Shown here in pieces: positions 7,928 to 16,712 of a DNA stretch of 64,000 nt; position 1 is the stretch's first letter; each line of letters begins with the position of its first letter. The position numbers were made by a program, and so were the translations under genes. Below the pieces are notes generated by a model that saw nothing but the letters and a program-made list of their open reading frames with translations, was not told the origin of the DNA and ran no database searches. Source of the stretch: Croceimicrobium sp965658965 (GTDB taxonomy: Bacteria > Bacteroidota > Bacteroidia > Flavobacteriales > Schleiferiaceae); contig CBFHVV010000001.1 in assembly GCA_965658965.1 (NCBI GenBank), forward strand, positions 1 to 64,000, given 5' to 3'.

Positions 7928-8022
7928 TTATAAATGCCCACTCTCAGAATATCGCATCTACCCTAAGGTTGCTACACCTCTATTTAATGAAGATATTAGC
8001 TGAAAGTGAGACTATAAGCGCC

Positions 8023-8559
8023 TTAAATTTCAACTGTTTCGGCTACGGTGTCGTAGCTCATTTCCTTGCGCACGAAGCTACCCACCTCTTCATCAAAAAC
8101 GCGACAGCTGTCGATAGGGTTCATGTATAGGTGTAAGGTCATTCCGCGTTGCTTACTGCGATTGTGTAAACTGTGGAAGCCCATATTATCGTGCATGTAG
8201 GAAATTTCCTTAGCCTGCATGGTTTCGCGACTAGTCTCGATTAGTTCCTCTTCGGATTCATCTTTAAAATCGAAACGGATTTCTTCAAAATTACCTTGCA
8301 AATTGTACACCCAGCATTCTTCGCCGTTGTGGCAATGCACGGGAGTATCTTGTTGGGCATCCCAGCAAAGTAGGAGTAACTCGTAGTGTTCGTTGCGACC
8401 GATGCAGTTGCGAGTGTAACTATCTTCACCCCAAGAGGCGTGTTCTTCAAAATCGGAAGCTTTGAGCTTTAGTCGTTTACTGATTTTAACAAAATCACTA
8501 GCCTGTGATTTTTCTAATACTTGAATGAGTTGACTGACGCTATCGATATCTCCTTGCAT
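8023..8559 (-). CDS. Cysteine dioxygenase, animal-type active site
   Basis: Non-heme iron enzyme oxidising L-cysteine to cysteine sulfinate. The 178-residue cupin aligns with mammalian CDO by motif. Iron ligands are His75 and His77 (HCH) and His129 (GFH). Tyr48 and Arg50 (YTRN) match the substrate-binding Tyr58/Arg60. Cys82 and Tyr145 (LHLY) match the Cys93-Tyr157 pair that forms the thioether cofactor in animals; characterised bacterial CDOs commonly have Gly instead of that Cys. It is divergent from a cysteine-sulfinate-decarboxylase-like gene, which supports a hypotaurine/taurine route. Confidence 0.92.
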   Translation of the reverse strand: MQGDIDSVSQLIQVLEKSQASDFVKISKRLKLKASDFEEHASWGEDSYTRNCIGRNEHYELLLLCWDAQQDTPVHCHNGEECWVYNLQGNFEEIRFDFKDESEEELIETSRETMQAKEISYMHDNMGFHSLHNRSKQRGMTLHLYMNPIDSCRVFDEEVGSFVRKEMSYDTVAETVEI

Positions 8560-8658
8560 GTCTAAAAATGAGTGGTTTCAGTTTTAATTAAAAAGAGTAG
8601 AAATTAGGGTGAAACCGTTAAAAACGCATCAAAATTAAGATTTTTTGAAGGAAAATGC

Positions 8659-8692
8659 TTGCTTTTCGGCTAATTTTAAAAAGCTATCTTTG
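8659..8692 (+). promoter_or_regulatory. Promoter of the decarboxylase-symporter operon
   Basis: A -33-like TTG at 8659-8661 and a -7 box TATCTTTG at 8685-8692 are separated by 23 nt, within the spacing reported for Flavobacterium promoters. The ATG follows 28 nt after the -7 box. Confidence 0.65.
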
Positions 8693-8720
8693 CTCTTCTT
8701 GTAAAAAAACACCCAATATT

Positions 8721-10087
8721 ATGAACAATGATCTCGACCTATTTAGGTCGATTGCGGAGGATTTATTTAAAGCAGAAAAGGTGGAACCGGTTCTTAAACC
8801 GATGGAGCCAACTGTCTTATTTTCAAATTTAGATATTAGCTTAAGTCAGGATGGCGTTGATGAAGAGACCTTTGCTAAGGTTTTACGAGATTTAGTTTTA
8901 AGCACACCACGGACGGCCAGTCGCAAGTTTTTTAATCAGCTCTTTGGTGGTCGTAATAGCAAATCTACCTTGGGTGAATTACTGGCTGTTTTGCTAAACA
9001 ATAGTATGTATACCTACAAAGTTGGTGGTCCGATGATTGGCGTGGAAAAAGAGCTTATTCATCGTTCTAATGAATTGCTAGGCTATCCTGCGGAAGCAGA
9101 CGGGACTTTGGCACCTGGTGGATCGATGACCAATTTAATGGCGATGTTGATGGCGCGTGATAAGGCGAACGAATCGGCGCGCACCGAAGGAATGAGCGGG
9201 CAGTTATGTCTCTATACTTCAGCAGAATCGCATTACTCTATTCCAAAAAATGCAGCTTTTATTGGTGTGGGGCGTAATCAAATACGCTACATAAAATCGG
9301 ATGCAGAAGGGCGCATGGACCCGCAAGATTTGCAAGCACAGATTAAGCAAGATTTGCAAGATGGTAAAAAGCCATTTTTAATTATCGGCACCGCAGGGAC
9401 AACCGTTATGGGTGCTTTTGATCCCTTTGAAGACTTAGCGAAGCTTGCCCAAGAATATGGTTTATGGTTTCATATTGACGGGGCTTATTGTGGCTCAGTA
9501 ATTTTTAGCGAACGTTTAATGAAGTCCTAAAAGGAGCAAATCAAGCCGATAGCTTTAGCTATAATGCCCATAAAATGTTAGGCACGCCATTATCTTGTTC
9601 CTTGATTTTGGTAAAGGATAAGCGTTATTTATACGAGAGCTTTGCCAACGATGCAGATTATTTATATCAAACCGATGGCGACGACTATAACCTTGGGAAA
9701 ACCTCCTTACAATGTGGTCGCCGTAATGATGCCCTAAAATTTTGGACCCTCTGGAAATCGGTTGGCACAAAAGGTTTAGGCGAAATTGTAGATTGGCAAT
9801 TCGATTTAGCAAATTACGCTTTAGACTACGTAAAAAATAATCCCGATTATACCGTTTATAGTTATCCAAACTCTATCGGAGTATGTTTTAACTATAAAGA
9901 TATTCCGGCCGATATTCTTTGTAATCAACTTTATGAAAGTGGCGAATTAATGATTGGCTACGGTCAGTTTGATGGTGATGAGTTCGTGCGCTTGGTTACC
10001 GTTAATGCTGGCAATACTAAAGAAGACATCGATGTTTTCTTTAGGGAACTTGAACAATTCGCAGAAGCTAATTTGGTAAAATCGTAA
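8721..10087 (+). pseudogene. Cysteine sulfinate/glutamate decarboxylase-like PLP enzyme, frameshifted
   Basis: Group II PLP decarboxylase. The first part (8721-9530) starts MNNDLDLF, includes the PLP-stacking region and HIDGAYCGSV, and then hits a stop. The -1 frame is open from 9509 and continues seamlessly with EVLKGANQADSFSYNAHK, so the Schiff-base lysine (near residue 285) and the whole C-terminus are intact. Joined, the protein is about 455 residues, near normal length. Residues around the break (GSVIFS, LSCSLILV) resemble animal cysteine sulfinate decarboxylase. Restoring one T in the TTT run at 9515-9517 repairs the frame. This could be a sequencing error, a recent mutation or, less likely, recoding. 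The adjacent divergent cysteine dioxygenase supports hypotaurine synthesis. Confidence 0.85.
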
Positions 10088-10090
10088 AGC

Positions 10091-11581
10091 ATGCTCACTA
10101 ATTTAGTCGTCTTGGGTTTTTACTTTGCAATCCTCTTTGGAATTGGCATAGTTGCTTCCAAAAGAGTTAAAAACATGGACGACTATTATGTGGGTGGTAA
10201 AAAGCTTGGCTATTGGCTAGTTGCTTTTTCTGCTCGGGCAACTGGCGAATCGGGCTGGCTGTTAATTGGTTTAACCGCAATGGGAGCCTTGGCGGGCTTT
10301 TCTGCTTACTGGGTTGTAATAGGAGAGGTGATTGGTGTTGCGGTTTCTTGGTTTTTTATGGCGAAGAAGTTTAAAAGCCTTACCGATAAATACGACTCCA
10401 TTACTATTCCCGACTTTTTAGAGAGTCATTTTAAAACCAAAGGCCATCTACTGCGAGTGGTAGCTGCTTTGTGCCTATCTATTTTTGTAATTATCTACGT
10501 AAGTGCGCAGATCGATATTACCGGTAAGGCTTTCGAAACTTTTTTAGGAGTTAACTACTATACTGGCGCTATTGCAGGCTTTTTAATAGTGGTGGCCTAT
10601 ATTTTCGTCGGTGGTTTTGTGGCGGTAGTTTGGTCGGATGTGTTTCAAGGCGTACTAATGTTTTTAGGTTTGGTGGCTTTGCCATTAGTCGCCTATTTTG
10701 CCATTGAAAACTCTGGGGATATTTATAGTAGCTTGGAAGCGATTGACCCAAATTTAGTGAGTATTTGGGGCGCATTTGACGACCCGTGGATGCAGGCAGC
10801 TACCATGGCGGGTTTTGCTTTTATCGGCTTAGGTTTTTTAGGCTCGCCTCAGGTGTATGTGCGCTTTATTTCGGTGAAGGATACCAAAGAAATTGATAAA
10901 GGAAAATGGGTAGCTATTGTTTTTACCTTTTTAACAGATGCTGCGGCAGTAACCATTGGTGTATTAGCACGTTATCTTTTTACCGAAGTGGGGCAAGATC
11001 CTGAGAGTGTTTTAGGAATTGCCGGTGAGGATAGTTTGATGGTTCTCCTTAAGGCTACTTTTCCAGCTTTTATTGTAGCTATTTATATCGCCATTATTTT
11101 AAGCGCTATTATGTCTACCATCGACTCTTTATTAGTGGTGGCCTCCAGCGCTATTACGCGCGATCTTTACCAAAAAGTATTTAGACCCAATGTGAGCGAT
11201 CAAAAGCTTAACAAGCTATCTTCTCGTATTACCTTAGTAATGGCCTTGATAGCTTTGGCCTTGGCTATGACAGTAGCGATTATGGTGCCTGGAAGAACGG
11301 TCTTTTGGTTCACTATTTTTGGCTGGTCGGGTATTGCCGCTACTTTTTGCCCAATGATGATTTATTCACTCTTTTGGAAAGGCTTTAATCAGAGTGGCGC
11401 TTTGGCCTGTATGTTAAGTGGGTTTATCGCCGTGCCTTTCTTTAAGTTTTACGTGCAAGAATTGGCCTTTCTCGGTCCTTACTTTGAGAAGCTAGACGTA
11501 ATGGCACCTGCCTTTGCAGTATCTTTTATTTTTGGATTTATTTTTACCAAGCTCAAGCCAGATGCTTTGGTGAATGCTTAG
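10091..11581 (+). CDS. Sodium/solute symporter (SSS family, PutP-like)
   Basis: Inner-membrane Na+-coupled transporter of 496 residues with about 13 hydrophobic segments. The N-terminal VGGKKLGYW and SARATGESGWL motifs are those of the sodium/proline branch of the SSS family. The gene starts 3 nt after the decarboxylase stop and must be co-transcribed with it. The context raises the possibility that it carries taurine, hypotaurine, cysteine or another amino acid rather than proline; sequence alone cannot decide. Confidence 0.88.
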   Translation: MLTNLVVLGFYFAILFGIGIVASKRVKNMDDYYVGGKKLGYWLVAFSARATGESGWLLIGLTAMGALAGFSAYWVVIGEVIGVAVSWFFMAKKFKSLTDKYDSITIPDFLESHFKTKGHLLRVVAALCLSIFVIIYVSAQIDITGKAFETFLGVNYYTGAIAGFLIVVAYIFVGGFVAVVWSDVFQGVLMFLGLVALPLVAYFAIENSGDIYSSLEAIDPNLVSIWGAFDDPWMQAATMAGFAFIGLGFLGSPQVYVRFISVKDTKEIDKGKWVAIVFTFLTDAAAVTIGVLARYLFTEVGQDPESVLGIAGEDSLMVLLKATFPAFIVAIYIAIILSAIMSTIDSLLVVASSAITRDLYQKVFRPNVSDQKLNKLSSRITLVMALIALALAMTVAIMVPGRTVFWFTIFGWSGIAATFCPMMIYSLFWKGFNQSGALACMLSGFIAVPFFKFYVQELAFLGPYFEKLDVMAPAFAVSFIFGFIFTKLKPDALVNA

Positions 11582-11665
11582 TTGAGGAAACCTCTTAACT
11601 TAAAAAACAATCGAAAGATTAGGCGCATTTTGCCTTAGCAGATAGAACGAGGATTCTAGCTTATA

Positions 11666-12394
11666 CTAATAAGGACTTCTGATGACTTGCTTAATCTCCT
11701 TTTCGATTTCTGATCCAGCTCCAATTACACGAGTTCCTTCTTTTTTGGTAAAAGGAACTCCTCCAAAAACACGCACTATTTCTCCCTTTCTATTAATAAG
11801 AAAATTACGAGGAAAGCTTTTATTTAGACCAAGTTTTTCTAGCAAAATATAATCGTCGGTATGCATCAAAAAGCCAAAAGGCTTTTTACTCAAGAACTGA
11901 TTGACCCTTTCTTTGCTATCAAAAGTAACAGCAATAAAATGCATTTCATCTCCATAAGTTGATTTAAAGCGATTGAGAACATCTATTTCGGCAATACAAG
12001 GTTCGCAAGCAGTAAACCAAAAGTTGATGAATACTGGCTTGCCTCGAAGTGATTTTAGGTCAATAAGCGAATCAGATGAGATTTTAAAGTTAGGAAAGGG
12101 ACTACCGACTAGACTTAGCTCTTCACTATTTTGTATTTGACTTTCTGGCTCCTCCTTTACAATGGCGTAGTGCCAGTGAAAAATTAGTGAGTCTTTTTTC
12201 TCTGTTTGATGAACGACTTCAGCAAAAACATACTTACCAGCTGGTAAGGTTTTTTGATAAGTGTCGATAAGTTTAGTGACTACGTCCTTAGAATAGTAGT
12301 CTTTTTGATTAGCGGTATAATAGTTTTCTTGCGCTATTAAGGAAGCTGTGCCAGCAATTATGGAGGCAAATATGATCAGGGCCTTGTTTTTCAT
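11666..12394 (-). CDS. TlpA-type periplasmic thioredoxin-like protein
   Basis: Exported thiol-disulfide protein of 242 residues. A signal peptide ends near residue 21. The C-terminal half is a TlpA/AhpC-TSA thioredoxin domain with active site CEPC at residues 130-133 (FWFTACEPC) and the cis-Pro region SFPRNFLI. The N-terminal 90 residues are a poorly conserved extension. It lies 95 nt downstream of a second TlpA-like gene on the same strand, probably with its own promoter. Confidence 0.83.
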   Translation of the reverse strand: MKNKALIIFASIIAGTASLIAQENYYTANQKDYYSKDVVTKLIDTYQKTLPAGKYVFAEVVHQTEKKDSLIFHWHYAIVKEEPESQIQNSEELSLVGSPFPNFKISSDSLIDLKSLRGKPVFINFWFTACEPCIAEIDVLNRFKSTYGDEMHFIAVTFDSKERVNQFLSKKPFGFLMHTDDYILLEKLGLNKSFPRNFLINRKGEIVRVFGGVPFTKKEGTRVIGAGSEIEKEIKQVIRSPY

Positions 12395-12489
12395 ATTAGT
12401 GGATAAAATGTATTTGATGGATTCGTTAAAAGTAAAACGCTACCTTCTCTAGCGGCTTGTCTTATTCACCTCAAGTTTGTTTTATTTAA

Positions 12490-13761
12490 CTAATCACCAC
12501 TTTTCAGATGGTCTTGTTTTCTCTCTTCTAAAAACTGCATTATATAGTATGGAATAGTATCATACATTAAAAGCTTTCTATCAGAGTCTATTAGAATATA
12601 GCTAGGAAAACCTTCAATGTTTAAGTCTTCCTGAATCTCAGTTGAGAGTATTCCGCTTTTCCATGGAATCTGGTAGGTGTTTTTAAACTCTTCCATCTTA
12701 ATAGGTGAATCACCTTTATTTAAGCCGATAATATTAAGTATCGCTGAATGGTCTGTATGAAGCGATTTAATAAATGGTATTTGTTGCACGCAGCCGCGAC
12801 ACCAAGTTCCCCAAACATCGATCAGTAAATAGGGTTTGTCACCCAGGGCCGTGTTAAGATCTAATAACTCATCTCCAATAGGGAAGGTATAATTCTTTAG
12901 AGTATCGCCAAGTATAATAGGGGCCTCCGCTGAGAAGGTATAATTTTTAATCTTTATAAAACGCCCTGCCTTATCAATCTCGACAACATCATAGGGGCTT
13001 TTGCCCACGAAAAAGAGCGTAGTATCCTTTAGCGGGTAAGCTCCTTTAACAAGCCTTTGGGATAGTTTTTGATTCCAGCCCTTTTGTATCATTATTTTAT
13101 CTTTCTCATTGCGGGTGAAGAGGCCATCACAATTAGTATCATATAAACCAATGCTAACTTTCTTGCCTTCAATTATGGCATTTTGATATTTAACATTTAC
13201 CCGCTGATCGGAAAACCAATATTGCACTTCTTCTATTAAAGTGCCGGTTTTTAGAAGACCTGGCTTACCAAAGTTATCCTCAAGATAAGCCACATCTGCC
13301 GAATCAAGGTTTTTTCTAAAAACCCGCACGTGGAACTTGATTTCTGGATATTTACAGTTTTTGAGCTTTAAAATTACCTCCCCATCAGCAAATGCATTAT
13401 TAGGTTTGCCGTCATCCAAAAGGTTGAGGTTGTCGTTTTGGTCCACCCAAAATTTTGGAGCGTCAGATTTGTAGTCCTCAACTACTACCAGCCTGTTTTT
13501 GGGAATTTGGGGCTGATCGCATCCAACAAAGTATTCTAAATAATAGCCTATATCTGAGGACTGAAGGTTAAAGGAATGTTTGATGGGGTAAGATTTTCCT
13601 CGGTAATAAATAGTATCTCTACTTAGTCGATTTAGCTTTATAACACCATTACCACTAGGCTTTAAAACAATAGGAATGCTATCAAAAGATATGGTTTGTT
13701 CTTTTTGAGAATGAGCAGCAAAGGCCAATATTATAAAAGCGAGCGAAGCGATTAATTTCAT
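12490..13761 (-). CDS. TlpA-type thioredoxin with EF-hand-like loop
   Basis: Exported protein of 423 residues with signal peptide (cleavage near SQK, residue 19). Residues 1-290 are a Bacteroidota-specific extension; within it residues 208-219 (DTNCDGLFTRNE) fit the DxNxDG...E calcium-loop pattern. The C-terminal domain is thioredoxin-like with CRGC at residues 321-324 (WGTWCRGC) and GFPSYILID. It probably reduces or isomerises disulfides in the periplasm or outer membrane. The long N-terminal part may bind a partner. Confidence 0.8.
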   Translation of the reverse strand: MKLIASLAFIILAFAAHSQKEQTISFDSIPIVLKPSGNGVIKLNRLSRDTIYYRGKSYPIKHSFNLQSSDIGYYLEYFVGCDQPQIPKNRLVVVEDYKSDAPKFWVDQNDNLNLLDDGKPNNAFADGEVILKLKNCKYPEIKFHVRVFRKNLDSADVAYLEDNFGKPGLLKTGTLIEEVQYWFSDQRVNVKYQNAIIEGKKVSIGLYDTNCDGLFTRNEKDKIMIQKGWNQKLSQRLVKGAYPLKDTTLFFVGKSPYDVVEIDKAGRFIKIKNYTFSAEAPIILGDTLKNYTFPIGDELLDLNTALGDKPYLLIDVWGTWCRGCVQQIPFIKSLHTDHSAILNIIGLNKGDSPIKMEEFKNTYQIPWKSGILSTEIQEDLNIEGFPSYILIDSDRKLLMYDTIPYYIMQFLEERKQDHLKSGD

Positions 13762-14055
13762 TTAAATATTGATTTAATGGAAATTTCAAGATCAATAATA
13801 AGGAAAAAATTAAGCTTCTAGCCCTTAGTTAGCAATAATATATATGCCTTGTGGGGGCTAGAGATGCCAAGAAATTAATAATCAATTCTCCTTGAATAGG
13901 AAATTAATCTCTCGTAACGCTTAGGAGCTTGTGCTCTATGAGACCGCTTCGGTCTTAATAAGTTGTTTTACAGGAATCGTATTAAGCAAACTTTTCTGTA
14001 TTACCACTAAAAAATAAAAGGAGCTTATGTTTTAAAGTTTTTAAATGGCTACGTA
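13762..14055. other. Intergenic region, 294 bp
   Basis: No gene is visible. There is one short hairpin, AGACCG-CTT-CGGTCT near 13940-13955, without a clear T-run. It should contain the promoter for the 423-residue TlpA protein. Confidence 0.4.
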
Positions 14056-14808
14056 CTAGTTACCTACTGTATATTCATTTGGGGAAATATAGGTTTTACT
14101 ATTGCCAACCTGGTCAATTGCTTTGGCATAAACTCGGTAGTTGGCACCGCTGAAGTAGTTTAAACTCCCGGGGATATACTCCAAGCCTTGCACCTCTTTT
14201 TGACCGTTAAGGGCTAAACCTCTGTGCCAAATGGTATCGCCAGTAAAATTCCCATTGCTAGTTTCTAAAAACATTAGATACAGGCTATCTAAGGCCTGAT
14301 TGTCGCTAAGGCTGTATGCGAGCGACATCGAGCTTTGCGGATCCCTCGTTAAAACCCCTTGGTGGATAATATTGCTAATAGTTGGATCTTGTGAGTCTTC
14401 TGGTAGGAAATAAAACTTGCCTTCTACGAAAGTCTCATTGCCGTCTTCGTCTAATACTTCAATAATAATATAATTATTACCAGTGGCATCTACTACAGAA
14501 GGAATTTCGGCTTCAAAGCTAAGATCGTCGCTTAGGCCATTAAGGCCTCTCTGAGAGTAGTGATACACTAAGTTTCCTTGATCAGCATTACCAAGGGTAA
14601 TTTCGGTAGAAACAAGACCACTATTATCGTTAAAAAGAAGTTCGACGGTAACCTTATCACTTAAAATAAGCGTGTCTTTCGGACTGATAATACTTACGGT
14701 AGGGGCAGCGCTTCTTTCGTCATCATCACTATTTCCGCAAGAAGAAAGGCTAAGGCTTAATGTGAGAACTAGTCCTAGAAAGGCGAAATTCGTGGTAATA
14801 AGTTTCAT
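14056..14808 (-). CDS. DUF4625-like lipoprotein with Ig-like fold
   Basis: Lipoprotein of 250 residues; start MKLITTNF at 14808 gives a clean signal peptide with lipobox LSSC followed by GNSDDDE. The earlier in-frame methionine would add nine residues ahead of the signal. The body consists of beta-rich segments of DUF4625/Ig type (PTVSIISPKDT, YSLSDNQALDS). It is probably a surface or periplasmic binding module; the target is unknown. Transcribed alone. Confidence 0.65.
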   Translation of the reverse strand: MKLITTNFAFLGLVLTLSLSLSSCGNSDDDERSAAPTVSIISPKDTLILSDKVTVELLFNDNSGLVSTEITLGNADQGNLVYHYSQRGLNGLSDDLSFEAEIPSVVDATGNNYIIIEVLDEDGNETFVEGKFYFLPEDSQDPTISNIIHQGVLTRDPQSSMSLAYSLSDNQALDSLYLMFLETSNGNFTGDTIWHRGLALNGQKEVQGLEYIPGSLNYFSGANYRVYAKAIDQVGNSKTYISPNEYTVGN

Positions 14809-15046
14809 AAAAATTATGCTGATTTTGCAGGGCAAGATACTGCTTTTACTAACACATCTCGGCCTAGACCAAATGGGATGAAAAACGACGGAAAGGTATT
14901 GAAATAGCTTTACTAAAAAGTTTCAATAAAAATTAGAGCAGAAACTAATTACATCGCAGAACCTATTCTGTGAACTAGCAAGTGCCATTACATTAGAAGC
15001 TTAAGGATTGCCGTTTTACTACTCAATCAACAAAAGTGAAATTTTC

Positions 15047-15691
15047 CTAAGCGAAATTATTGTGGTAAAAAGAAAATACCCCACTAAGAAACATTTGGGC
15101 AGCTAAAGAGCCTACTACTAAACCCATGATGCGGTTAAAGACTTTTAGACCATTATCGCCTAGGGTTTTTTTAATAAAGGGCATACGCTGTAATATTAAC
15201 AGAGCAGCGATGGAACAAACGACTATCGCTAAGAAGCCACTTACATAGTCTTGCCAAGTTTTAGCGGCAATGCTCAGGTTAATTAGGGTAGTAGCCAAAC
15301 CCGCACCCACCATAACGGGAATAGCTAAGGGCACTACGCTAATATCCTCCCGATCTTTGGCCGCCTCTTGATCCTTTACGGTGTGATTAACCTTTTTACC
15401 ATGCCCTTGTACCATATTTAAACCCATAATAAAGAGGATGGTACCGCCAAAAATGCGCAGTCCGTCGGGCGAAATACCGAAAAAATCGAAAATATAAGTA
15501 CCGAGTAAAAAGGTGACAACCATCGCTATGAAGGAGGCGCGAGTCGTTTTTTTAGCAGTGGCTCTAACCTCTTCTTTCGTTGCGTTTTCTTCTAAAAGCC
15601 CTAGCATAATAACCCCCACAGATAAGGGGTTCATAATGGTAAAAATGGAAACGCTATTACCAAGTGTATCGCGCAGAAGCTCTAGGATCAT
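15047..15691 (-). CDS. MarC family integral membrane protein
   Basis: 214 residues with six hydrophobic segments. The MNPLSVGVIML start of helix 1 and FGGTILFIMGLNM are hallmarks of the MarC/UPF0056 family. Function is unclear; the early link to multiple antibiotic resistance was not upheld. Monocistronic. Confidence 0.9.
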   Translation of the reverse strand: MILELLRDTLGNSVSIFTIMNPLSVGVIMLGLLEENATKEEVRATAKKTTRASFIAMVVTFLLGTYIFDFFGISPDGLRIFGGTILFIMGLNMVQGHGKKVNHTVKDQEAAKDREDISVVPLAIPVMVGAGLATTLINLSIAAKTWQDYVSGFLAIVVCSIAALLILQRMPFIKKTLGDNGLKVFNRIMGLVVGSLAAQMFLSGVFSFYHNNFA

Positions 15692-15777
15692 AACTTAAAT
15701 TTTTCGAAGCAAAGGTTGCTATTTTTAATGAACTCACCACGCTAAAAATCGATAGTAGTTAACAGACTATAAATTTC

Positions 15778-15785
15778 TAGCTTTG
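15778..15785 (+). promoter_or_regulatory. -7 promoter box of the hydroxylase-protease-CBM operon
   Basis: TAGCTTTG, matching TAnnTTTG, 60 nt before the ATG at 15846. No good -33 TTG was found. Confidence 0.4.
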
Positions 15786-15845
15786 ACCTGCTTTCTTTGC
15801 TATATTTAAAGCATCAATATTTGATGTGAAGATTTAATAAAAAAC

Positions 15846-16712
15846 ATGTTTCCCAATTTAATTCAAGCGGCTATTCCCTTTTTTGTATTCTTCGTTTTGC
15901 TAGAAGTCGTGCTTAATGCTTGGCGTCGAATTCCTAGTTATGAAGCCAAAGATGCCTTGAGTAGTATTGCCATGGGATTAGGAAATGTAGGCGTTGGGAT
16001 TCTTAGTAAAGGATTAATATTTGGGGTTTATCTTTTTGTTTATCAATTCCGTTTTTTCGAAATTGACTTTGCTTGGTGGTCTTGGCTCTTACTCTTTTTT
16101 GCCGATGACTTTAGCTATTATTGGTATCACCGCAGTGCGCATACCATTCGTTATTTTTGGGCCAGTCATGTAGTCCACCACAGTTCTAAAAATTATAATC
16201 TCGCAACTGCCTTAAGGCAAACATGGACGGGTGGTATTACGGGTAGCTTTATCTTTTACTTATGGCTCCCGCTTTTAGGTTTTCACCCTTTGGCTTTGGT
16301 TTTTATGCAAAGTATAAGTCTCTTATACCAGTTTTGGATTCACACCGAATTGATTAATCGTATGCCGTCTTGGTTCGAATTCATCTTTAATACTCCTTCC
16401 CATCATCGCGTCCACCACTCCAGCGATGTTAAATATTTAGATGCAAATCATGCGGGTGTTTTAATTATTTGGGATAGAATGTTCGGCACTTTTATTGCCG
16501 AAGAGGAGCATCCTAATTATGGTCTAACCGCCAATATCGAAACTTATAATCCTTTGCGCATTGCTACACACGAATGGCTGCAAATATTTAAAGACATACG
16601 CAATCACCCGCGCTATTTCCGGCAATACCTTTTTGGCCCTCCTGGCTGGAGTCACGATGGAAGCAGGAAAACTAGTGCCCAGCTGCGGGCGGAAAAGAAG
16701 CTGCAGCCTTGA
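15846..16712 (+). CDS. Sterol desaturase / fatty acid hydroxylase family membrane protein
   Basis: Integral-membrane di-iron oxygenase of 288 residues. The histidine boxes are HRSAH, HVVHH and HHRVHH, separated by hydrophobic segments as in the family. Likely substrates are membrane lipids, carotenoids or hopanoid/sterol-like molecules. Its stop overlaps the TTG start of the retropepsin-like gene (TTGA), so translation is probably coupled. Confidence 0.9.
   Translation: MFPNLIQAAIPFFVFFVLLEVVLNAWRRIPSYEAKDALSSIAMGLGNVGVGILSKGLIFGVYLFVYQFRFFEIDFAWWSWLLLFFADDFSYYWYHRSAHTIRYFWASHVVHHSSKNYNLATALRQTWTGGITGSFIFYLWLPLLGFHPLALVFMQSISLLYQFWIHTELINRMPSWFEFIFNTPSHHRVHHSSDVKYLDANHAGVLIIWDRMFGTFIAEEEHPNYGLTANIETYNPLRIATHEWLQIFKDIRNHPRYFRQYLFGPPGWSHDGSRKTSAQLRAEKKLQP

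Noticed and set aside
9555..9869. Minus-strand open frame of 104 codons
   Set aside because: It is antisense to the second half of the decarboxylase, has no family features and an implausible composition.
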